Source: WTJX01 sp045106295
GTDB taxonomy: Bacteria > Bacteroidota > Bacteroidia > Cytophagales > JAAEPT01
Assembly (NCBI GenBank): GCA_045106295.1
Contig: JBGCEI010000179.1
Coordinates: 1 to 6,498, forward strand
Length of the DNA stretch: 6,498 nt
Direction: 5' to 3'
Part shown: positions 1 through 6,457 of the stretch, piece by piece
Layout: every line of letters begins with the position of its first letter
Position numbering within the stretch: position 1 is the stretch's first letter
Made by a program: the position numbers and the translations under genes
Notes under the pieces: model-generated
What the model was told of the DNA's origin: nothing
The model's database searches: none
The model's input: the letters and a program-made list of their open reading frames with translations, nothing else

Positions 1-607
1 CATGGCTTTTTTGGATAGTTTGCCATTCATGGTATTCTTCCTTAATTGTTTCAATATCGTCATTCATGTCCCAGCCAATTGCTGTAGGGTAAAATAGAAT
101 ATCAGCCCCTTTTAAAGCCGTACATCTAGCTGCTTCGGGATACCATTGGTCCCAACAGATTAAAATACCAATTTTTCCAAACGAAGTATTTACCACTTTG
201 TATCCTTGATCACCGGGAGTGAAATAATATTTTTCATAAAACCCTGGGTCATCAGGAATATGGTTTTTACGGTATGTTTCATAGGTACCATTTTCTTTAC
301 AGATTATTGTTGTGTTATGATATAGCCCTTTTGCTCTTTTTTCGAAAAGAGAAGCAATGATAACGATTCCTAATTCTTTAGATAAGTCCGTAAATAATTT
401 TGTTGACGGTCCTGGAATTGTCTCTGCTAAATTAAAATGAGCTTCATTTTCTTCAAAAGGGAAGTAAATAGATCGATAGAGTTCTTGTAAACAAATAATG
501 TGTGTACCTTTCTTAGCGAGATGTTTAATCTGTTCTATTGTGCGATTAACGTTTTTTTGTGAGTCTGAGTTTACATTCCTCTGTATAATTCCTATGTTTA
601 CAAACAT
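1..607 (-). CDS. aguB: N-carbamoylputrescine amidase, N-terminal 202 residues (runs off left edge)
   Basis: Cytosolic enzyme of the carbon-nitrogen hydrolase (nitrilase) superfamily. It hydrolyses N-carbamoylputrescine to putrescine, CO2 and ammonia, the last step of the agmatine route to putrescine. Translating the minus strand from the ATG at 607-605 gives an open frame to the window edge. The catalytic triad is visible: Glu42 in ICLQELYRSIYFPFEE, Lys114 in YRKNHIPDDPGFYEKYYFTP, and Cys151 in GILICWDQWYPEAARC. The following block LFYPTAIGWD is typical of AguB rather than of other nitrilases. The family usually has about 290 residues, so roughly 90 C-terminal residues lie outside the window. 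The start fits the family, since MFVNIGIIQRN aligns with the usual first beta strand; the frame stays open upstream but offers no better ATG. It is divergent from the operon on the right. The partner agmatine deiminase gene (aguA) is often adjacent in Bacteroidota and may lie beyond the left edge. One small oddity is the Asn in RKNHIP, where Met is commoner. Confidence 0.93.
   Translation of the reverse strand, partial: MFVNIGIIQRNVNSDSQKNVNRTIEQIKHLAKKGTHIICLQELYRSIYFPFEENEAHFNLAETIPGPSTKLFTDLSKELGIVIIASLFEKRAKGLYHNTTIICKENGTYETYRKNHIPDDPGFYEKYYFTPGDQGYKVVNTSFGKIGILICWDQWYPEAARCTALKGADILFYPTAIGWDMNDDIETIKEEYHEWQTIQKSH
570..600 (+). promoter_or_regulatory. Possible Bacteroidota-type promoter for the rightward operon
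   Basis: TTTA at 570-573, a 19-base gap, then TATGTTTA at 593-600 resemble the Bacteroidota -33 TTTG and -7 TAnnTTTG elements, each with one mismatch (final G to A). The predicted transcription start near 607 would leave a leader of about 50 bases before the ATG at 660. The site lies inside the start of aguB on the other strand. AT-rich DNA produces such matches often, so this is a weak candidate. Confidence 0.22.
594..607. promoter_or_regulatory. Small palindrome over the aguB start codon, possible operator
   Basis: ATGTTTACAAACAT is a 6-bp inverted repeat (ATGTTT / AAACAT) around a central AC. It covers the aguB start codon and overlaps the candidate -7 element of the rightward promoter, so a protein bound here could affect both directions. 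There is no family match behind this, and short palindromes of this kind occur by chance in AT-rich sequence. Confidence 0.15.
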
Positions 608-646
608 AACTACTATAAATTCTGTAACTATTTTCAGTGATAACAG

Positions 647-680
647 TAAAAGTATAAAAATGAGAAATTTAATCGACAAA
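647..680 (-). promoter_or_regulatory. Possible promoter for aguB
   Basis: Read on the minus strand, TTTG (680-677), a 22-base gap and TACTTTTA (654-647) resemble the Bacteroidota -33/-7 pair, with one mismatch in the -7 element. Transcription would start near 640, about 33 bases before the aguB ATG. The -33 element lies inside the first codons of the sensor gene on the plus strand. Weak evidence based on pattern only. Confidence 0.2.
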
Positions 681-3600
681 ATCACTAAGTATACGTTGGT
701 GTTAGTATTTGTTTTAACAGGACAGTTATTAAAAGCGAATAATTACTATAAGACGATTACTCATTATACAATTAAGGATGGGTTGCCACACAATAGAGTG
801 ATAGGGATTCATCAAGCTGAAGATGGGTTTTTATGGTTAGGAACGCAACGAGGTGTTTCTAGATATAACGGTAAAGTGTTTAGTAATTATTATGCTAGAG
901 AAAATGACCCTAATTCTATATCTTATGATGATGTGTCTAGCATTCTGTCTATCGAAGATAAATTGTACATGGCCACATACGGTACAGGGATTGATAGTTA
1001 TAACCCTAGAAAAAATAAATTTTCTAATTTATGTGAGTCACATTCAGATTCAATAGTTGGGGATCATTTATATTCTGCCCGTTTAGTAGCTCAAGATAAT
1101 TATTTGTGGGCTAGTAATACACATGGTATCTTAAAATATGATGTGTCTTCTGATCAATTCAAAAAATATCGGATTGGAGGGAGTTTTTTTGGGGAAATAA
1201 TAAAAGATAAGAAAGGAGAAATATGGTGTGCAGGAAAAAGTATTTATAAGTATATTAAATCATCTGATACGTTTGAGAAAGCCACTGTTTTAGATAAGAA
1301 GGTTTATACATTAAAGAATATTGATTCGAAAAATGTCATTCTTACTGCTAACCATAAATATGTAATTACTGATGCAGGTTTAATTGCTATAGAATCTGAA
1401 TTACCAAGTTCAATAGGTTGTGCGTTAATTAAAAATGGGTTTATATGGGTCGGGACAGAGAAAGATTTAAAGATTTATGATCTAAATTTTAAATTGGTGC
1501 ATGAAGCAAATTTGAATGCTGTGATTAGTTCAAACAGGACTGTTTTTTGTAACCATATAGTTGTAGGAAGGGATAATAACTTGTGGCTAGGTACAAGCCT
1601 TGGTTTATTTAAAATATCATTAAATGAAAATGATATTAATACCTTTAATCATGTCCTATCTGATAAAGATAAAAGTCATTTCGTTCCGAGTTTCAAATTA
1701 TTAAGAGAAGGAAGATTGATACTTTCAACTAATAGTTATGAATATTTATTAATAGATGAAAAGAAACAGTCTGTTCAAAAAATTCCTTTACAAATTAAAA
1801 AAACGATTAATTCAACAAGTACTCTTTTTATTGATTATAAAACCTTTATTGAAACTGATGGGGTTAACTATTTGTGGATTACGTTTGATAATAAGTTGTT
1901 TACATACGACTTGAATACATTGCGTCTTTTACATCAAACTAATTTTAGTACAGCAATTAATCATATAGCGTATAATAAAGTAACTAATGAGTTGGTAATA
2001 TCTAGTGAAGGTCTATTTGCTACAAAAACTGATCAGAAAACGACCTCGATAACTGATACATTAGCATCTTTTTCTGTTTATAAAGAAAATCTTCCTACTT
2101 CATTCAATAAAGTTACATTATTTATAGATAGAGGAGGGGATGTATGGGTAGGGTCACACAGTAGTGGGGTATTTAAGTATGATAAGAAAAAGAAAAAGTT
2201 GATAAATATTTATGGACAAAACAGCAAAGTATCTAGTACAAAGTTTACGCTGTCTATTATAGAAAGCAAAAATGGAGATGTCTGGATAGGAACAAGAAAA
2301 GGACTAGTTCGATATACCCCGAAAAACACTAATATTAAGTATTATTTTAAAGAAGATGGTCTTGAGAGTGAGTGGATTAATGCTTTGGAGGAAGACCCTA
2401 ATGGAAATATATGGATGATTTCTGAATGGGGGGTGTCTAAGCTAGATGTTGAAACAGATAAAATTTATAATGTAATTAAAAAAGGAGATTTGATTACGAA
2501 CGATATCCATCTATCAATGAATTACAATCCTACTAATGAATCTTTTTACTTTAATAGTATGAAGGGTCTTTTCAGTTTTAATGAAGAGCAGGTTGAAAGA
2601 TTGTCACATAAAGATTTCCCTTTTCATTTTACAGATGTGTTACTAGATGGTAGAAGCATTAAAACTATTTCAAAAAATATTAAAACCGATTTTAGGTATG
2701 TAAAAGAAGTAATTATACCGAGTGATTATAAAAGATGCTTTTTTTCCTTTGAGAATGTCTGTTTTGATAACGATGCAACAATAGAATATACGTATATGTT
2801 AGATGGCTATGATGATAAATGGAATTCAAGTACTGAACTAAAGTATCAAGCTAGGTATAGTGATTTACCTTCTGGCAGGTATGAGTTGTTAGTTAAATAT
2901 GCAATTAACGGAGGTGAAAATTATGAAATACAACGCTTACGAGTAAGGGTATTACCAAATCTATTATTATCTCCTATTTTTTTAATTATTTATGCAGTTA
3001 TCCTGTTAGCGATTCTTTCGATAGTTTTTATTATATCGAATAGATGGTATGTGCGAGGTATAGTTGAGAAAAAGAGAATGTTGAATAGAGAAAACGAGAT
3101 TAAGTTAAGAGACATTCAATCTAAACTATTTAGAGATGTAATGAGGAAAATAGAAATCCCTTTTAATATTATAAAAACTCCCTTGCAACAGACTATAGAT
3201 AGTATACCTGTTCAAAAAAGAGAGTATAAGTTAGAATTAGAACAGAACTTGCATAAAATGAGCTCTCTTATCCAAAAAATAACGGACGAAGAAGCACCAA
3301 TAGATAGTTCATTGTTTTCATTGAACTTAGAGGAAAACGATATCGTTCATTTCACTCATACTATTCATAAATCATTTTTAAGATTAGCAAGAGCTAATAA
3401 AATTAGGTATAAATTCAATAAGTATGAAAGTGAAGTTTATATGAAGTTTGACAAAGAAATTATAGATAGTTTTTTGTCAGGTATTTTGTCATTATTATTT
3501 AAACATACGCATCACCATGAATATTTGGAGTTAGCTATCTCTAAGGAAAAAGAGTTGATTTGTTTTGAATTGAGACATTCAGGTAAAGGACTTCCTTTCG

Positions 3601-3779
3601 ACTTGAAAAAACGGTTTTATAGTCATGGTACAGATGCTGATGTAAATACAGCTTCTTTTTCGATTATGCTTATAAAAGAGTTAGTGAAAGCCCATGATGG
3701 GAAAATAACCTTGTTTGAAGATAGAGAGGGGTTAGATGTTTTTAAAATTTTGATTCCAATTGCTTACGATAGTAAATAA
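660..3779 (+). CDS. Reg_prop propeller / Y_Y_Y sensor protein with degenerate histidine-kinase module
   Basis: Inner-membrane sensor-type protein of 1039 residues. Order: signal peptide (1-26, likely cut after LLKA); about eleven recognisable propeller repeats between residues 50 and 640 with motifs such as EDGFLWLGTQRGVSRYN, DNNLWLGTSLGLFKI, GGDVWVGSHSSGVFKYD and NGDVWIGTRKGLVRYT; Y_Y_Y domain (about 694-764, IEYTYMLDGYDDKW); one membrane span (768-793); a charged helix (about 797-822); then a kinase-like region (824-1039). In the family this layout places the sensor in the periplasm and the kinase in the cytosol. The kinase motifs are broken: FRDVMRKIEIPF has Arg829 at the phosphoacceptor His position, the N-box is LSGILSLLFKHT without either Asn, G1 is RHSGKGLP with His973 for Asp, and G2 is TASFSI without glycines. 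No receiver or AraC-type domain follows, unlike full hybrid two-component sensors of this family. I chose the ATG at 660 because it begins a good signal peptide and lies outside aguB; an in-frame ATG at 498 would overlap aguB by 110 bases. First gene of a probable three-gene operon. Confidence 0.9.
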   Translation: MRNLIDKITKYTLVLVFVLTGQLLKANNYYKTITHYTIKDGLPHNRVIGIHQAEDGFLWLGTQRGVSRYNGKVFSNYYARENDPNSISYDDVSSILSIEDKLYMATYGTGIDSYNPRKNKFSNLCESHSDSIVGDHLYSARLVAQDNYLWASNTHGILKYDVSSDQFKKYRIGGSFFGEIIKDKKGEIWCAGKSIYKYIKSSDTFEKATVLDKKVYTLKNIDSKNVILTANHKYVITDAGLIAIESELPSSIGCALIKNGFIWVGTEKDLKIYDLNFKLVHEANLNAVISSNRTVFCNHIVVGRDNNLWLGTSLGLFKISLNENDINTFNHVLSDKDKSHFVPSFKLLREGRLILSTNSYEYLLIDEKKQSVQKIPLQIKKTINSTSTLFIDYKTFIETDGVNYLWITFDNKLFTYDLNTLRLLHQTNFSTAINHIAYNKVTNELVISSEGLFATKTDQKTTSITDTLASFSVYKENLPTSFNKVTLFIDRGGDVWVGSHSSGVFKYDKKKKKLINIYGQNSKVSSTKFTLSIIESKNGDVWIGTRKGLVRYTPKNTNIKYYFKEDGLESEWINALEEDPNGNIWMISEWGVSKLDVETDKIYNVIKKGDLITNDIHLSMNYNPTNESFYFNSMKGLFSFNEEQVERLSHKDFPFHFTDVLLDGRSIKTISKNIKTDFRYVKEVIIPSDYKRCFFSFENVCFDNDATIEYTYMLDGYDDKWNSSTELKYQARYSDLPSGRYELLVKYAINGGENYEIQRLRVRVLPNLLLSPIFLIIYAVILLAILSIVFIISNRWYVRGIVEKKRMLNRENEIKLRDIQSKLFRDVMRKIEIPFNIIKTPLQQTIDSIPVQKREYKLELEQNLHKMSSLIQKITDEEAPIDSSLFSLNLEENDIVHFTHTIHKSFLRLARANKIRYKFNKYESEVYMKFDKEIIDSFLSGILSLLFKHTHHHEYLELAISKEKELICFELRHSGKGLPFDLKKRFYSHGTDADVNTASFSIMLIKELVKAHDGKITLFEDREGLDVFKILIPIAYDSK

Positions 3780-3814
3780 AAAAGAGTAGTTTTAGAGATT
3801 AAATTAAGCTAGAT

Positions 3815-5128
3815 ATGAGGACTATACTTCAGTTTTTGAAAGCGGTTTTTACACCCAGAAATTTATTTCACTACGATAACCTATTGGCGTTAGTGATTTT
3901 CTTATTAGTACTAAAAGCAATTGGTTCTGTTGAGATAGAGTTTTTGAATCCTGTTTCAGACGCATTCAGTGATGTGGAATTAACAGACATTGTATTCTCA
4001 CAGTTTAACAAAAATGATGAATATAGGGAGGTACGAAGTGGCGAAGTAGAATTTGACACCAATATCGTTTTGGTAAATATTGGTCACATGAGTAGAGGTG
4101 AAATAGGCGACCTTTTAAATATTATTAATGCTGATGCTCCTGCTGTTGTTGGGTTAGATGCCATGTTTAGAAAGCCGAAGGACGATGTTGAGCAAGATAT
4201 GTATTTTGCCAATGCAATCGCCAATACACCTAATCTAGTACTTGCTTGTGAAGCCTTAGATTTTCATCATAATTCATTAGATGATAAATACGGACTGGGT
4301 AAGTTTGATGGTATTACATATAGTTATTCTTTATTTACAGAGAATGCCAGTTATTTGGGATATGTAAATATGCAAACAGAGGAAGATGAAGATGATATTT
4401 ACGATGAATTTGCTATATGTAGAAAATTCATTCCTGAAGCAACTATTAATACAACTCAAGACACACTGCATTCATTTGCTATAGAGATAGTAAGACATTA
4501 TGCACCAGAGGCTATGAAAAAGCTTCACAAAAGAAATTTAGCGAGTGAGGTAATTAATTATGTAGGAAACCTCGAGTACTATGATAAAGCTCATTTTAAA
4601 GCGTACGATTGGTATGAACTGTTTGAGGGACAAGTAGAAGAAGGTGCTTTTGCAAATAAAATTGTTCTTTTGGGGTTTTTAGGAGAAACACTTGATCAAC
4701 GAACAGATGAAGATCGTTTTTTTACGCCACTTAATGCTAAGTATATAGGTAAAGCTCATAAAGACATGTACGGGGTAGTAGTTCATGCAAATATTATATC
4801 TACTGTATTGAAAGGGAATTATATTGACGAGATGAATAAATATTGGGGGTATTTTTGGGGATTACTATTGTCTTACTTAGTATTTGCTATCTATAGACCT
4901 ATTTATTATGATTATAAAGTTTGGTATGACGGTGTCACGAAGCTTCTTGGCATAGTTGTTGTTTTTCTAGTTATGACTTTAATCGGGTATTTATTTATGA
5001 ATCATGATTACGAGTTTAAATTTCCTGCCGCCTTTTTAGGAGTAGTATTACTTGCTGGAGACTATTTGGAGATTTACTACGGACTTGGCAAGAATATTGC
5101 AAGGAAGTTAAAAAGGAAAAAGTATTAA
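3815..5128 (+). CDS. CHASE2-domain membrane protein without an output domain
   Basis: Predicted inner-membrane protein of 437 residues. A first membrane span (about 22-38, LLALVIFLLVLKAIGSV) leads into a large extracytoplasmic CHASE2 sensor domain (about 40-335). CHASE2 hallmarks are DTNIVLVNIGHMSRGEIGDL near the start, NADAPAVVGLDAMF, NKIVLLGFLGETLDQRTDED, and FFTPLNAKYIGK followed by GVVVHANIISTVLKGNYI just before the membrane. Three hydrophobic spans follow (about 343-360, 375-394, 402-420), then a short basic tail ending KLKRKKY. In most proteins with CHASE2 the last span leads to a kinase, adenylate cyclase or diguanylate cyclase; none is present here and the frame ends cleanly. The ligand of CHASE2 is not known. 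It starts 35 bases after the sensor gene and ends 33 bases before the FecR-like gene, with no terminator in either gap, so it is probably co-transcribed. Domain call firm; role is inference. Confidence 0.85.
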   Translation: MRTILQFLKAVFTPRNLFHYDNLLALVIFLLVLKAIGSVEIEFLNPVSDAFSDVELTDIVFSQFNKNDEYREVRSGEVEFDTNIVLVNIGHMSRGEIGDLLNIINADAPAVVGLDAMFRKPKDDVEQDMYFANAIANTPNLVLACEALDFHHNSLDDKYGLGKFDGITYSYSLFTENASYLGYVNMQTEEDEDDIYDEFAICRKFIPEATINTTQDTLHSFAIEIVRHYAPEAMKKLHKRNLASEVINYVGNLEYYDKAHFKAYDWYELFEGQVEEGAFANKIVLLGFLGETLDQRTDEDRFFTPLNAKYIGKAHKDMYGVVVHANIISTVLKGNYIDEMNKYWGYFWGLLLSYLVFAIYRPIYYDYKVWYDGVTKLLGIVVVFLVMTLIGYLFMNHDYEFKFPAAFLGVVLLAGDYLEIYYGLGKNIARKLKRKKY

Positions 5129-5161
5129 CTAATAACTATTTTACAACTCAATTTTACTATT

Positions 5162-6046
5162 ATGAAAACTAAAGTTCTTTCTCTATCGGTAGCTATGCTA
5201 TTCTTCGTGTTTACAGCATCTGCTCAAAATCATATTTTTAAAGTTATTTCTTCTAAAGGAAAAACAGAGGTTAAAAGAGATTCTAAATGGGCTCCTATAA
5301 CTAGAGGTACTAAAATCTACAGTGGATCAAAAATTAGAATCCAGCAAGCTGGATATTTAGGTCTTGTACATAAAAGTGGAAAGCCTATTCAATTAAAAAA
5401 ACAAGGTGAGTACGATGTAGCTACATTATCATCTAAAATCAATGTAAGGTCTGCTAGTTTTGCTAGTAAGTACGGTAGCTATATAGCTTCTAAAATGACA
5501 GGAAGTAAAGGAAGTAGAACTGGAGCACATATGTTAGGTGCTGTAGAAAGAGCTTCTGAGGCAATTAGTATCTTAGTACAGAAAACGTCTAAAATCAGAA
5601 AATCTCCTACTATTGTTAAATGGGAAACTACTAAACAAGGTCCTTATGTAGTGACAGTTAAAAACTTATTTGACGAGGCTATTTATACTACTGAAACGTC
5701 TGATAAGCAAGTAGAGTTAAACTTAGCGGGTAAAGAAGTAGAAGGTAATATCTGCATCTTAAATGTTAAGTCTAAGAACGATCCTAATGCAGCTTCTGAA
5801 AGAAGTTTCGAGATTATAACTGGAAAAGATGAGGTTTCTTTCAATAAAGAACTTTCAGATATCGAGAAAGAACTAGATCTTAATAATGCACTAGATAATT
5901 TCTTCTATGCTACTTATTTCGAAGACAAAGGTCTTGCTTTAGAAGCACGTTATTTCTACGAAAAGGCTACTACAATGGAGCCAGAAGTAGAAGACTACAA
6001 AAAAGCTTACAAAGAGTTCTTAGAAAGACAAGGTATCAAAGGATAA
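5162..6046 (+). CDS. Secreted FecR-like protein with helical (TPR-like) C-terminus
   Basis: Exported protein of 294 residues. Residues 1-21 form a signal peptide (basic MKTK, hydrophobic core, FTASA before Gln22) with a signal peptidase I site and no lipobox Cys, so a periplasmic or surface location is likely. Residues 26-90 resemble the FecR beta domain: VISSKGKTEVKRDSKWAPIT, RGTKIYSGSKIRIQQAGYLG, then SGKPIQLKKQGEYDV. About 148-222 looks like a beta-sandwich (IVKWETTKQGPYVVTVKNLF). The end (about 240-290) is helical and resembles one TPR unit (GLALEARYFYEKATTMEPE). It lacks the N-terminal cytoplasmic region and membrane span of true FecR anti-sigma factors, and no sigma factor gene is nearby. 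FecR-like genes beside CHASE2 genes are a known pairing in other bacteria, notably cyanobacteria, which supports a joint function. Phe codons are mostly TTC (9 of 13), unlike the two upstream genes, hinting at strong expression. Last gene before the terminator. Confidence 0.8.
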   Translation: MKTKVLSLSVAMLFFVFTASAQNHIFKVISSKGKTEVKRDSKWAPITRGTKIYSGSKIRIQQAGYLGLVHKSGKPIQLKKQGEYDVATLSSKINVRSASFASKYGSYIASKMTGSKGSRTGAHMLGAVERASEAISILVQKTSKIRKSPTIVKWETTKQGPYVVTVKNLFDEAIYTTETSDKQVELNLAGKEVEGNICILNVKSKNDPNAASERSFEIITGKDEVSFNKELSDIEKELDLNNALDNFFYATYFEDKGLALEARYFYEKATTMEPEVEDYKKAYKEFLERQGIKG

Positions 6047-6069
6047 GCAAAATAGCTTAAAATAGAATG

Positions 6070-6109
6070 AAGGGAAAGCATTGATTAATGCTTTCCCTTT
6101 TTTATTTTT
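6070..6109 (+). terminator. Strong intrinsic terminator after the three-gene operon
   Basis: An 11-bp perfect stem (GGGAAAGCATT at 6072-6082 with AATGCTTTCCC at 6087-6097) closes a 4-base loop GATT. It is followed by TTTTTTATTTTT (6098-6109), and two more A-T pairs (6070-6071) can extend the base. It starts 24 bases after the stop of the FecR-like gene and marks the operon end. No comparable hairpin occurs between the three upstream genes. Confidence 0.93.
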
Positions 6110-6110
6110 G
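6080..6110 (+). promoter_or_regulatory. Possible promoter for the 48-aa gene, built into the terminator
   Basis: TATTTTTG at 6103-6110 matches the Bacteroidota -7 consensus TAnnTTTG exactly, and ATTG at 6080-6083 stands 19 bases upstream where a -33 TTTG is expected (one mismatch). The -7 element is made from the T tract of the terminator. Transcription would start about 5-7 bases later, at or next to the ATG at 6116, so the message would be leaderless or nearly so. A T-rich tract can match this pattern by chance. Confidence 0.3.
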
Positions 6111-6115
6111 TTCAA

Positions 6116-6262
6116 ATGAAACTATCTAATCAACAGATATTTAAAGTAGTATTCGTTCTTTTTACTATTGCTATGATAGGTGTAGGAGTCTACATTATGA
6201 AAAAGACAACTCCTCCATGGGAAAAAAGAGGGGAGACTATTAATAAATATAAAGTGAGATAA
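6116..6262 (+). CDS. Small single-span membrane protein, 48 aa, unknown function
   Basis: Not a family I can name. The frame starts MKLSNQQIFK, has one strongly hydrophobic segment (about residues 9-28, ending GVGVYIM), then a basic, proline-containing tail KKTTPPWEKRGETINKYKVR. The positive charge after the span suggests an N-out, C-in orientation. A clear hydrophobic-then-basic design and a position right after a terminator make it likely to be real, but its shortness leaves doubt. No Shine-Dalgarno box is visible, as is normal for Bacteroidota, and the ATG lies only 6 bases after the terminator T tract. The last 13 codons and the stop lie in the left arm of the terminal inverted repeat (6222-6291), so this part of the gene is present a second time in mirror orientation. 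If the repeat is a mobile insertion, the original C-terminus may have been different. Confidence 0.6.
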   Translation: MKLSNQQIFKVVFVLFTIAMIGVGVYIMKKTTPPWEKRGETINKYKVR

Positions 6263-6291
6263 AGTTGGATCAAGCAAGAAACATGGTGGAG

Positions 6292-6428
6292 AAGTTAAAA
6301 TAATTCTAGATTGAATTTGAAGTTGGTTTCAAGATCTAGACATCAAAACATTCGTAAAGGTTTTTTTTGAATAAATAAAATCATTTAAGTATTTTGAAAG
6401 TTGTTGATACTTTTCAAAATGTTCCGCA
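6292..6428. other. Non-coding spacer of the inverted repeat with two imperfect hairpins
   Basis: No convincing reading frame is present. Two hairpins are visible. The first pairs TCTAGATTGAA (6305-6315) with TTCAAGATCTAGA (6328-6340), with a 2-base bulge and a 12-base loop. The second pairs ATTTTGAAAG (6391-6400) with CTTTTCAAAAT (6410-6420), with a 1-base bulge and a 9-base loop. Between them lies a run of eight T (6361-6368). The role is unknown; the spacer could encode a structured RNA or simply be AT-rich filler. Confidence 0.5.
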
Positions 6429-6457
6429 CTCCACCATGTTTCTTGCTTGATCCAACT

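Noticed and set aside
498..659. Longer N-terminus of the sensor gene from the in-frame ATG at 498
   Set aside because: The extra 54 residues overlap the clearly coding start of aguB on the other strand by 110 bases and would bury the signal peptide; the ATG at 660 begins a proper signal peptide.
853..1056. 67-codon plus-strand frame inside the sensor gene
   Set aside because: It lies wholly within the propeller-coding region in another frame and shows no domain or export signal of its own; a shadow frame.
1184..1194. Run of seven T followed by four G as a phase-variation slippage tract
   Set aside because: The tract is short, lies mid-gene in an intact frame and is ordinary for such AT-rich coding sequence.
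3780..3814. Terminator or separate promoter between the sensor and CHASE2 genes
   Set aside because: No GC-rich hairpin and no TAnnTTTG match is visible in these 35 bases, so co-transcription is the simpler reading.
3871..4062. 63-codon minus-strand frame inside the CHASE2 gene
   Set aside because: Antisense to well-supported CHASE2 coding sequence, low complexity (Ser, Thr, Asn rich), no recognisable feature.
5162..6046. True FecR anti-sigma regulator of a TonB receptor system
   Set aside because: There is a cleavable signal peptide instead of a cytoplasmic N-terminus and internal membrane span, and no sigma factor or TonB receptor gene is adjacent; only the FecR-like beta domain is shared.
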